Positions 11,872 through 20,600 of a stretch of 64,000 nucleotides of DNA are shown here, piece after piece. Under the pieces are notes generated by a model, which was not told the DNA's origin, made no database searches, and was given only the letters and a program-made list of their open reading frames with translations. The position numbers were made by a program, and so were the translations under genes. Numbering within the stretch: position 1 is the stretch's first letter; each line of letters begins with the position of its first letter. The stretch is from Microglena sp. YARC (taxonomy: Eukaryota; Chlorophyta; Chlorophyceae; Chlamydomonadales; Chlamydomonadaceae), in contig CM039462.1 of the NCBI GenBank assembly GCA_022414725.1, positions 53,555,566-53,619,565 on the forward strand, in the 5' to 3' direction.

Positions 11872-12744
11872 ATGGGGGATAATGATCCCGAAACTTCTCA
11901 TGTACCCAAATATGATTATTCCGATTCTGGAAAACAAAAGATCATAACCAGATTCAAATGGCGAGGAAGTTCTGAGCTTAGAGAACTGGTTACACATCCG
12001 CGCCTTTCGAACAGCGACCAGTTGGGACCCTGCACACCAGTAGGCTATCCTCCACTATGATAATGGTTTCTAAACTTCTCATGTACCTATATATGATTAT
12101 TTAGATTCAGGAAAACAAAAGATCATAACCAGATTCGAAGGGACGAGGAAGTTCTGAGCTTAGAGAACTGGTTACAGATCCGTGCCTTTCGAACGGCGAC
12201 CAGTTGGGACCCTGCACGCCAGTAGGCTATCCTACACCTAGATAATGGTTTCTAAACTTCTTAGGTACCTATATATGATTATATAGATTCAGGAAAACAA
12301 AATATCATAACCAGAATCGAAGGGACGGGGAAGTTCTGAGCTTAGAGAACTAGTTACAGACCCGCGCCTTTCGAACAGCTACCAGTTGGGACCCTGCACG
12401 CCAGTAGGCTATCCTACACTACGATAATGGTTTCTAAACTTCTTAGGTACCTATATATGATTATATCGATTCAGGAAAACAAAATGTCATAACCAGAATC
12501 GAAGGGACGGGGAAGTTCTGAGCTTAGAGAACTAGTTACAGATCCGCGCCTTTCGAACAGCTACCAGTTGGGACCCTGCACGCCAGTAGGCTATCCTACA
12601 CTACGATAATGGTTTCTAAACTTCTTAGGTACCTATATCTGATAAATTAGATTCAGGTAAACAAAATGTCATAACCAGATTCGAAGGGACAGGGAAGTTC
12701 TGAGCTTAGAGAACTGGTTACAGATCCGCGCCTTTCGAACAGCG
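11872..12744 (+). repeat. 183-bp satellite, left arm (about 5 copies)
   Basis: Unit marker GATAATGGTTTCTAAACTTC recurs near 12059, 12241, 12424 and 12605. Each unit also carries GATTCAGGAAAACAAAA and GAAGTTCTGAGCTTAGAGAA. The period of 182-183 bp is a multiple of 3, which explains the 62-aa open frame at its start; I do not call that a gene. Confidence 0.9.
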
Positions 12745-13975
12745 CAGATCGGTAACTACTGATTTAAACTCAGAACTTCCTCGTTCCTTCGAATCTGCTT
12801 CTGATCTTTGTTTTCCTGAATCGGACTGATCACATATAGGCACCTGACAAGTTCAGGGACCATTTTCCTACTGTAGGATAGTTTATGGGGTTCAGGATCT
12901 CAACTGGTTACGGTTTAAAGAGCGCAGATCGGTAACTACTGATGTAAACTCAGAACTTCCTCGTTCCTTCGAATCTGCTTCTGATCTTTGGTTTTCCTGA
13001 ATCGGACTGATCACATATAGGCACCTGACAAGTTCAGGGACCATTTTCCTACTGTAGGATAGTCTATGGGTTCAGGATCTCAACTGGTTTACGGTTTAAA
13101 CAGCGCAGATCGGTAACTACTGATTTAAACTCAGAACTTCCTCGTTCCTTCGAATCTGCTTCTGATCTTTGGTTTTCCTGAATCGGACTGATCACATATA
13201 GGTACCTGACAAGTTCAGGGACCATTTTCCTACTGTAGGATAGTTTATGGGGTTCAGGATCTCAACTGGTTTACGGTTTAAACAGCGCAGATCGGTAACT
13301 ACTGATTTAAACTCAGAACTTCCTCGTTCCTTCGAATCTGCTTCTGATCTTTGGTTTTCCTGAATCGGACTGATCACATATAGGCACCTGACAAGTTCAG
13401 GGACCATTTTCCTACTGTAGGATAGTTTATGGGTTCAGGATCTCAACTGGTTACGGTTAAACAGCGCAGATCGGTAACTACTGATTTAAAACTCAGAACT
13501 TCCTCGTTCCTTCGAATCTGCTTCTGATCTTTGTTTTCCTGAATCGGACTGATCACATATAGGTACCTGACAAGTTCAGGGACCATTTTCCTACTGTAGG
13601 ATAGTCTATGGGGTTCAGGATCTCAACTGGTTACGGTTTAAACAGCGCAGATCAGTAACTACTGATTTGAACTCAGAACTTCCTCGTTCCTTCGAATCTG
13701 CTTCTGATCTTTGGTTTTCCTGAATCGGACTGATCCCATATAGGCACCTGACAAGTTCAGGGACCATTTTCCTACTGTAGGATAGTCTATGGGGTTCAGG
13801 ATCTCAACTGGTTACGGTTTAAACAGCGCAGATCGGTAACTACTGATTTGAACTCAGAACTTCCTCGTTTCTTCGAATCTGCTTCTGATCTTTGGTTTTC
13901 CTGAATCGGACTGATCCTATATGGGTACCTGACAAGTTCAGGGACCATTTTCCTACTGTAGGATAGTCTATGGGG
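12745..13975 (-). repeat. 183-bp satellite, inverted right arm (about 7 copies)
   Basis: Unit marker CAGCGCAGATCGGTAACTAC recurs from 12744 about every 180 bp up to 13826. Its reverse complement reads GATTCAGGAAAACAAAGATC ... GAAGTTCTGAGTTTAAATCA, clearly homologous to the left arm but diverged. The two arrays therefore face each other across the CAGCGCAGATC junction at about 12745, forming a long imperfect inverted repeat. Confidence 0.88.
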
Positions 13976-14175
13976 GGTATTTATAAACATGTTTTATTAC
14001 ATTGATGACCTCTTTGACATATATTCCAAAGCATCCCTTATTCATATCTAAGTCTATGTAACTTAAAGGAAGTACGGTATGCAAAGATTTGAATAGTTAT
14101 TCATTAAATAATGCAGTTGTATTCACTGCTGAAATTGGCCGAAATACCTACGGTTAATAAGCAATATAGACCCTT
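13976..14175. other. AT-rich unique spacer
   Basis: About 200 bp of AT-rich sequence between the 183-bp arrays and the histone-homology region. No gene, repeat or signal recognised. Confidence 0.5.
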
Positions 14176-14625
14176 GTGCTAACCGTATATTCCCTTTCCT
14201 ACCCTTGCTGGCCCTTCACCGTTGGTTCCTCTCTTCCCTGTTCCAATAAATCCGGGACGCGAACTGTTGTAGTGCTAGCTGGACTGTTGTTCCAAGCAAC
14301 CGTGTACCGTATTCCTGTCCGGCTCTCAGCTGTCCCCGCGCCCAGTAGAAGATCCCTGCAACGGAGCCCACGCACGCCAAAACCCCTGAACCCACAAACT
14401 GAACCGGCCAAGTGCAATTCGAGCCACCAGATTGTAAACTCGCATTCTGAACGCTACGCTACGATCCTCCTCTTCCTCTTTTTTCTTCACTTCGACTGGA
14501 GACAACTACTAACGAGGCAACGATCACAAGGCATACATGCATCGGTGAGCAGCCCTGGTCGCCAACTGCATCTTGGCCTTGTGATCGTTGCCTCGTTAGT
14601 GCAAGCTGCTCCTCGTAGTTACACG
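14176..14625 (+). other. Open frame continuous with the H3 homology (possible 5' extension)
   Basis: The frame that reads into the H3 homology stays open for about 150 codons upstream. It opens at GTG, not ATG, so its true start is unknown. It contains a Ser/Pro/Arg-rich stretch (RRSLQRSPRTPKP) and then a hydrophobic run (ILLFLFFLHF) that is unlike any histone. It overlaps the stem-loop at 14508-14600 and a CTACTAAC word that could be an intron branch point. The normal H3 N-terminal tail (ARTKQTARKS type) and the PGTVALREI motif are not found. It may hide introns, be non-coding, or be a divergent tail. Confidence 0.25.
14508..14600. other. 25-bp perfect stem-loop
   Basis: ACTAACGAGGCAACGATCAC plus AAGGC at 14508-14532 is the exact reverse complement of 14576-14600, with a 43-nt spacer. 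It ends 26 bp upstream of the first clear H3 codon (14626). Confidence 0.85.
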
Positions 14626-15070
14626 AGGCTAGTTCGACAAATTGTACAAGATTTCGGAAATTACAGAATCCAAGCAGGGGCAAATTTGGCCCTTCAGGAA
14701 GCGACAGAGGCTACTTGGTGGGCCTCTTCGAGAACACTAATCTGGCGGCTATACATGCCAAGCGGGTAACCATTATGCCCAAGGATATGCAGGTGCGCTA
14801 TCTACAGGGGTTGGGGGTGGGGTGGGGGGTGGGTGGGCGGGGTGGGGGTAAGAGTTGGATCCACACAAAAATATGCTGCAGCTTCTGGGCAGATCCCTAG
14901 GTGGGCAGTTGGCCTTTGGTAAAAATATGCTGCAGCTGCTGGGACCCGTACACGACAAACACAACAGTACACTACACTACACTACACAACAGTACACAAC
15001 ACTATACAACACTACACAACACTACACAACACTACACAACACTATAGAACAAGGGGGTTGGGAGGGGGAT

Positions 15071-15101
<31 letters not shown>

Positions 15102-15190
15102 GAGCTACTTGAAACACTCACTCATTCACTAACTTTGATGTCTGCTTCCACTTGCAGCTCGCTCGGAGGATTCGAGGGGAGCGAAACTAG
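14626..15190 (+). CDS. Histone H3-family protein, C-terminal half, two exons, one frameshift
   Basis: Histone H3 is a core nucleosome protein acting in chromatin. Exon 14626-14792 encodes [10 protein letters not shown], then GNYRIQ, then ALQEATEA and [20 protein letters not shown] with PKDMQ. A GT donor follows at 14793. Exon 15158-15190 encodes [10 protein letters not shown] and a TAG stop. Together this matches H3 from about residue 69 to the C-terminus (helices alpha 1-3). Loop 1 is one residue shorter than canonical and its sequence differs. The codon for the Tyr before LVGLF lacks one base (GCTAC at 14710-14714 where GCTTAC is expected). That may be a true frameshift or a homopolymer consensus error. 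The N-terminal tail and alpha N are not found, so this is a captured 3' gene portion, a pseudogene or a strongly divergent variant. The introns argue against a standard replication-dependent H3. A CenH3 identity is possible but not shown. Confidence 0.78.
14965..15050. repeat. ACTACACAAC-type microsatellite
   Basis: Roughly 5- and 10-bp repeats of CACTACACAACA with ACTATACAAC variants, inside intron 1. Confidence 0.8.
15071..15098 (+). repeat. Poly-G tract (28 G)
   Basis: Uninterrupted run of 28 G residues inside intron 1. The length is unlikely to be exact in the assembly. Confidence 0.85.
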
Positions 15191-15209
15191 GACTTGGCAA
15201 GAAGTTGTG

Positions 15210-16113
15210 GTGAGTTATGCTTTCATGCCTGAACCACCCTCATGTAACAACTTAATGAATGCATGTTACTTATCAATAATATCATAATATGGCTTAGCTG
15301 AACCTACCCATACTGTAGCCCGATAAGCGCCCTTGAGGCTGCTTGCTACAGAATGGGCGGGAGATGCGATTTGCCTTGTATGGTATGCCTGAACCACCCT
15401 CATGTAACAACTTAATTAATGCATGTTACTTATCAATAATATCAGAATATGGCTTAGCTGAACCTACCCATACTGTAGCCCGATAAGCGCCCTTGAGGCT
15501 GCTTGCTACAGAATGGGCGGGAGATGCGATTTGCCTTGTATGGTATGCCTGAACCACCCTCATGTAACAACTTAATTAATGCATGTTACTTATCAATAAT
15601 ATCATAATATGGCTTAGCTGAACCTACCCATACTGTAGCCCGATAAGCGCCCTTGAGGCTGCTTGCTACAGAATGGGCGGAGATGCGATTTGCCTTGTAT
15701 GGTATGCCTGAACCACCCTCATGTAACAACTTAATTAATGCATGTTACTTATCAATAATATCATTAATATGGCTTAGCTGAACCTACCCATACTGTAGCC
15801 CGATAAGCGCCCTTGAGGCTGCTTGCTACAGAATGGGCGGGAGATGCGATTTGCCTTGTATGGTATGCCTGAACCACCCTCATGTAACAACTTAATTAAT
15901 GCATGGCAGTAATAAAAAATATGGCTTAGCTGCACCTGCCCATTATGTAGCCGCATAAGCGCCCTTGAGGCTGCTTGCTACAAAATGGGTGGTCAATGCG
16001 TTTAGCCATGTATGCATCCACCACCCTCTGCACACACTTAAGTCACCAACATGATAAGTGCAGCACATTCTAAGCAGCATTATCTTACTCATTCTAATGT
16101 TTTTCCCTTGCAG
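15210..16113 (+). other. Probable 3'-UTR intron of the H3-like gene
   Basis: A strong donor (GTG|GTGAGT at 15210) lies 20 bp after the H3 stop codon. A strong acceptor lies at 16113 (TTTTTCCCTTGCAG), preceded by a CTAAT branch-like word at about 16094. The 904-bp interval is mostly a 160-bp tandem repeat. Inferred from splice signals only. Confidence 0.5.
15225..16025. repeat. 160-bp tandem repeat (5 copies)
   Basis: ATGCCTGAACCACCCTCATG recurs at 15225, 15385, 15545, 15704 and 15865 (159-161 bp). The first four copies are nearly identical. The fifth has a deletion after TTAATTAATGCATG and more substitutions. Confidence 0.93.
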
Positions 16114-16280
16114 GTCATTCATGAATGCTGGCTGTTGGGAGCAAGTAAAGGACGAATATGCAGTAGTGGAGCTGCCTGGAAGCTGCCATCATGTGGTGCC
16201 AAGCTTAGCCAATGGATATTAAGGCATGTTAGTGCCCTGAATATATAGTAGCATGGAGCAGTAATCATAGGGTGACTTTA
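16114..16280 (+). other. Possible terminal non-coding exon
   Basis: Sequence after the TTGCAG acceptor at 16113. It has no long frame and no recognisable protein, so it would be 3' UTR if the intron call is right. I did not find the short conserved histone-mRNA stem-loop. Confidence 0.3.
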
Positions 16281-16281
16281 G

Positions 16282-16373
16282 TTTGGGTTTTGTTTATGAG
16301 GGTTTAAAGGTACTGCCTGTCCTTGTTGACCAGGACAGGCAGTACCTTTAAACCCTCATACAAAAAACCCAAA
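16282..16373. other. Long foldback hairpin (about 42-bp stem, 8-nt loop)
   Basis: 16297-16323 is a perfect 27-bp reverse complement of 16332-16358, with loop TGTTGACC. The outer 15 bp on each side (16282-16296 and 16359-16373) pair with 2 mismatches. It is AT-rich at the base and GC-richer near the loop. Confidence 0.88.
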
Positions 16374-16575
16374 AATTTAATTTGAAATTTCAAGCACAGT
16401 AGTAGATAGGCCTATTATCCCTTCCACCACCTTGGACAATAGCCGGGCCTTGTAGTTGGCAATATACAGCCTTCTTGTGCGATACCCACGAGAGCACTGT
16501 ATTGTATTCATCAATTGTGCGATACCCACAACGATGAATACTTTCCCTACAACTGAATTAGACCTAACTTCCAGC
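16374..16575. other. Spacer with a duplicated TTGTGCGATACCCAC word
   Basis: TTGTGCGATACCCAC occurs near 16475 and 16515; the second is flanked by inverted ATTCATC/GATGAAT. No gene recognised. Confidence 0.4.
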
Positions 16576-16975
16576 CAGCTCCATTAGGTTGTACAGCTTC
16601 CAGCCATGGTTGTACAGCTTCCAGCTAGCTCCTTAGGTTGTAGAAACTTCCAGCCAGCTTCAATAGACTTTCACTTTGTGTGACAGGTTGTACAGCTTCT
16701 AGCCAGATCCATTAGGTTGTACAGCTTCCAGCCAGCTGCATTAGGTTGTACAGCTTCTAGCCAGCTCCATTAGGTTGTAGAGCTTCCAGCCAGCTCCATT
16801 AGACTTTCACTTGTGTGGCAGGTTGTAAAGCTTCCACCCAGCTCCATTAGGTTGTACAGCTTCCAGCCAGCTCCATAAGACTTTCACTTTGTGTGCCAGG
16901 TTGTATAGCTTCCAGCCAGCTCCATTAGGCTGTCTCTCTGTATATTAGGTTGTTGTGTAGCTTCGAGCCAGCTAA
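16576..16975. repeat. Irregular 30-bp tandem repeat
   Basis: About ten copies of GGTTGTACAGCTTCCAGCC with AGCTCCATTAG, interspersed every few copies with GACTTTCACTTTGTGTGNCA. This suggests a loose higher-order pattern. Confidence 0.85.
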
Positions 16976-17137
16976 GCCGTCCTCAGCAGGAAAATTAAAT
17001 ATATGAAACCAATTTGTTTTCTGGCATTATATTTGTTTCCTTTCTTGTAAAAGTTTCTTTCCTACCATTGTCCAAAGTGCGAGTACTTAAACACGCACAC
17101 ACACACTACTTGGGCTGTTTCCAAACTCCTACATTCA

Positions 17138-17257
17138 ACTTCAACTTGGTTACATAGCCAGACTTCAACTTGGTTACATGGCCAGACTTCAACTTGGTTA
17201 CGTAGCCAGACTTCAACTTGGTTACATAGCCAGACTTCAACTTGGTTACATAGCCAG
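17138..17257. repeat. 24-bp tandem repeat (5 copies)
   Basis: ACTTCAACTTGGTTACATAG plus CCAG starts at 17138, 17162, 17186, 17210 and 17234, exactly 24 bp apart, with single substitutions. Confidence 0.95.
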
Positions 17258-17340
17258 TTGTGACACTTGAGATTACAGCCATCATCTTGCTAGCACCTAC
17301 ACCCCACCCTAGATTTTTGTCTAGCCAATGAAAGCACAAC

Positions 17341-17460
17341 TAATGTACTACAAGGTACGGATTTGTGCCGGTTATCGCTAGGCGCTCGCCCGCCTCGGAT
17401 TCAAAGCTTCCTACCTCTCGGCAGCCTACATATGGGAGCTTAGCTACATTTCGAAGTGCA
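17341..17460. other. Unique spacer
   Basis: No repeat, gene or signal recognised between the 24-bp repeats and the right subterminal zone. Confidence 0.4.
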
Positions 17461-17464
17461 ATAT

Positions 17465-17648
17465 CTTCGACCACCTTGAATTCCGTTTGATATTGTCTTG
17501 ATTGACTTCCGTCTGATTCAATGAATAAGCTGCTTGAATTGAATCACTGATTCAAACTGTTTTCAAGGTACCCTGATTCAAGGGGAAAACCGCTTGATAG
17601 GGGTTCATTGATTCAAACCAGTTGATTCAAACGATTTCAAAGGTCTGC
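17465..17648. repeat. Right subterminal repeat zone
   Basis: Repeated TTGATTCAAA, CTGATTCAA, TTGAATTGAATC and GTTTGAT words, mirror images of those in the left subterminal zone. At bases 28-40 from the end, TTGATTCAAACGA mirrors TCGTTTGAAACAA of the left end. Confidence 0.7.
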
Positions 17649-17661
17649 CTAAATACCGACG
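17649..17661 (-). repeat. Terminal inverted repeat, right
   Basis: CTAAATACCGACG, the exact reverse complement of 10132-10144. Confidence 0.85.
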
Positions 17662-17663
17662 TT
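17662..17663. repeat. Target-site duplication, right copy (TT)
   Basis: First two bases of the resumed satellite unit, matching TT at 10130-10131. Confidence 0.65.
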
Positions 17664-20600
17664 CAATGCGGCCTAACCCCTGTGCGATTGGGAGTGCATG
17701 TTAAGCATTGAACATGGTGTGTGGGTGTGGGTGGGATACCTGGCGGAGGCGGAAGGGGAGACAGGCGAACGCCGGGATTGTGAATTGAGCGGGATTGGGA
17801 GCTGATCTGGAAGGAGATTTTAACGGGAAGGAGAATTGTCGGAAGCGGCAGCAAGCAGGCAGAGTGAGGCGAAAATTCGTCGTGATCAGCAGCAAGCAAG
17901 CAGAGGCAGGCGAAGGGAAGACAGGCTAACGTCGGTATTGAGAATCGATCGGGATCGAGAATTGATCGGATTGAGAATTTATCGGACAGAGATCGGCGAC
18001 CAGGTGCAGGTGATGATGATTGCGGATGTAGTGGGGGGCCGGTGGGGGGGCCGGTCGACAGCCTGGCAGTGGCAGACTTGCAGTGTGGCAGCATCGCAGT
18101 GGCACGCCAGTAGGACCAAGGCGAATTGTTCAGGACACTGCGTCCTCCGTCGTCGAAGGAACGTCGAAGGGTCCGTTGCGTCGCAGACGCAGCTTCAGTT
18201 GGTTGGCTGCGTCTCACTTGAATGCCATGCGTCCCTCTGCGTCCGATTCCGTCCCATTGCTGGCGGCCTCGGAAGTGCCCATGCGAACGTTTGTACCTCC
18301 ATGGTTTACAGCACGATGGTCGCAAGTGCGTGAGATGGATTTGTATTCGTTTCCCATGGAATTGCTCATTGTGCAAGTTGCAAGGCTGGAAACATTAACA
18401 TTACGAGAATTATGAGTACCTTGTAGTTCGGGGGTGGACGCTGGCGTGGGGTATAGGGGCGAGAGGATGGGAATATGGGATTGGAGTGGGGGGGGTGTAG
18501 AAGTGGGTAGAAGTGGAAGGGAAGTGTCGAGAGGTCCGAACTCGGACGTGGACGTGATTGAGTTCAATGCGGCCTAACCCTGTGCGATTGGGAGTGCATG
18601 TTAAGCATTGAACATGGTGTGTGGGTGTGGGTGGGATACCTGGCGGAGGCGGAAGGGGAGACAGGCGAACGCCGGGATTGTGAATTGAGCGGGATTGGGA
18701 GCTGATCTGGAAGGAGATTTTAACGGGAAGGAGAATTGTCGGAAAGCGGCAGCAAGCAGGCAGAGTGAGGCGAAAATTCGTCGTGATCAGCAGCAAGCAA
18801 GCAGAGGCAGGCGAAGGGAAGACAGGCTAACGTCGGTATTGAGAATCGATCGGGATCGAGAATTGATCGGATTGAGAATTTATCGGGACAGAGATCGGCG
18901 ACCAGGTGCAGGTGATGATGATTGCGGATGTAGTGGGGGGCCGGTGGGGGGGCCGGTCGACAGCCTGGCAGTGGCAGACTTGCAGTGTGGCAGCATCGCA
19001 GTGGCACGCCAGTAGGACCAAGGCGAATTGTTCAGGACACTGCGTCCTCCGTCGTCGAAGGAACGTCGAAGGGTCCGTTGCGTCGCAGACGCAGCTTCAG
19101 TTGGTTGGCTGCGTCTCACTTGAATGCCATGCGTCCCTCTGCGTCCGATTCCGTCCCATTGCTGGCGGCCTCGGAAAGTGCCATGCGAACGTTTGTACCT
19201 CCATGGTTTACAGCACGATGGTCGCAAGTGCGTGAGATGGATTTGTATTCGTTTCCCATGGAATTGCTCATTGTGCAAGTTGCAAGGCTGGAAACATTAA
19301 CATTACGAGAAGTATGAGTACCTTGTAGGTTCGGGGGTGGACGCTGGCGTGGGGTATAGGGGCGAGAGGATGGGAATATGGGATTGGAGTGGGGGGGGTG
19401 TAGAAGTGGGTAGAAGTGGGAAGGGAAGTGTCGAGAGGTCCGAACTCGGACGTGGACGTGATTGAGTTCAATGCGGCCTAACCCCTGTGCGATTGGGAGT
19501 GCATGTTAAGCATTGAACATGGTGTGTGGGTGTGGGTGGGATACCTGGCGGAGGCGGAAGGGGAGACAGGCGAACGCCGGGATTGTGAATTGAGCGGGAT
19601 TGGGAGCTGATCTGGAAGGAGATTTTAACGGGAAGGAGAATTGTCGGAAGCGGCAGCAAGCAGGCAGAGTGAGGCGAAAATTCGTCGTGATCAGCAGCAA
19701 GCAAGCAGAGGCAGGCGAAGGGAAGACAGGCTAACGTCGGTATTGAGAATCGATCGGGATCGAGAATTGATCGGGATTGAGAATTTATCGGGACTGAGAT
19801 CGGCGACCAGGTGCAGGTGATGATGATTGCGGATGTAGTGGGGGCCGGTGGGGGGGCCGGTCGACAGCCTGGCAGTGGCAGACTTGCAGTGTGGCAGCAT
19901 CGCAGTGGCACGCCAGTAGGACCAAGGCGAATTGTTCAGGACACTGCGTCCTCCGTCGTCGAAGGAACGTCGAAGGGTCCGTTGCGTCGCAGACGCAGCT
20001 TCAGTTGGTTGGCTGCGTCTCACTGAATGCCATGCGTCCCTCTGCGTCCGATTCCGTCCCATTGCTGGCGGCCTCGGAAGTGCCCATGCGAACGTTTGTA
20101 CCTCCATGGTTTACAGCACGATGGTCGCAGTGCGTGAGATTGGATTTGTATTCGTTTCCATGGAATTGCTCATTGTGCAAGTTGCAAGGCTGGAAACATT
20201 AACATTACGAGAATTATGAGTACCTTGTAGGTCCGGGGTGGACGCTGGCGTGGGGATATAGGGGCGAGAGGATGGAATATGGGATTGGAGTGGGGGGGGT
20301 GTAGAAGTGGGTAGAAGTGGGAAGGGAAGTGTCGAGAGGTCCGAACTCGGACGTGGACGTGATTGAGTTCAATGCGGCCTAACCCCTGTGCGATTGGGAG
20401 TGCATGTTAAGCATTGAACATGGTGTGTGGGTGTGGGTGGATACCTGGCGGAGGCGGAAGGGGAGACAGGCGAACGCCGGGATTGTGAATTGAGCGGGAT
20501 TGGGAGCTGATCTGGAAGAGATTTTAACGGGAAGGAGAATTGTCGAAGTGGCAGCAAGCAGGCAGAGTGAGGCGAAAATTCGTCGTGATCAGCAGCAAGC

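Larger units (their letters stand above)
14793..15157 (+). other. Intron 1 of the H3-like gene
   Basis: Phase-0 intron of 365 bp with donor CAG|GTGCGC, branch-like CACTAAC near 15127 and acceptor CTTCCACTTGCAG. The acceptor joins PKDMQ to LARRIRGER exactly as in H3. It contains a duplicated AAAATATGCTGCAGCT word (14870, 14921), an ACTACACAAC microsatellite and a run of 28 Gs. Confidence 0.8.
10132..17661. mobile_element. 7.5-kb non-autonomous DNA transposon inserted in the satellite
   Basis: The sequence interrupts one satellite unit exactly between two bases of its consensus and the unit phase resumes on the other side, so this is an insertion. The ends are perfect 13-bp inverted repeats, CGTCGGTATTTAG at 10132-10144 and its complement at 17649-17661, flanked by TT on both sides. 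A second shared motif, TCGTTTGAAWCAA, lies at the same distance (bases 28-40) from each end, and both subterminal zones are dense in TTGAATCA/GTTTGAAACA words, as in elements whose transposase binds subterminal repeats. The cargo is a histone H3-family fragment with introns, two opposed 183-bp satellite arrays, a 160-bp array and hairpins. I found no transposase-like frame. The superfamily is undecided: the termini do not read CACTA, and the 2-bp duplication is TT, not TA. Confidence 0.82.

Noticed and set aside
16282..16373. Histone mRNA 3' stem-loop
   Set aside because: The known element has a 6-bp stem and 4-nt loop; this hairpin is about seven times longer with a different loop.
17106..17339. 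77-codon minus-strand frame with five SGYVTKLK repeats
   Set aside because: Starts at TTG, and its periodicity is the 24-bp DNA repeat read in frame.
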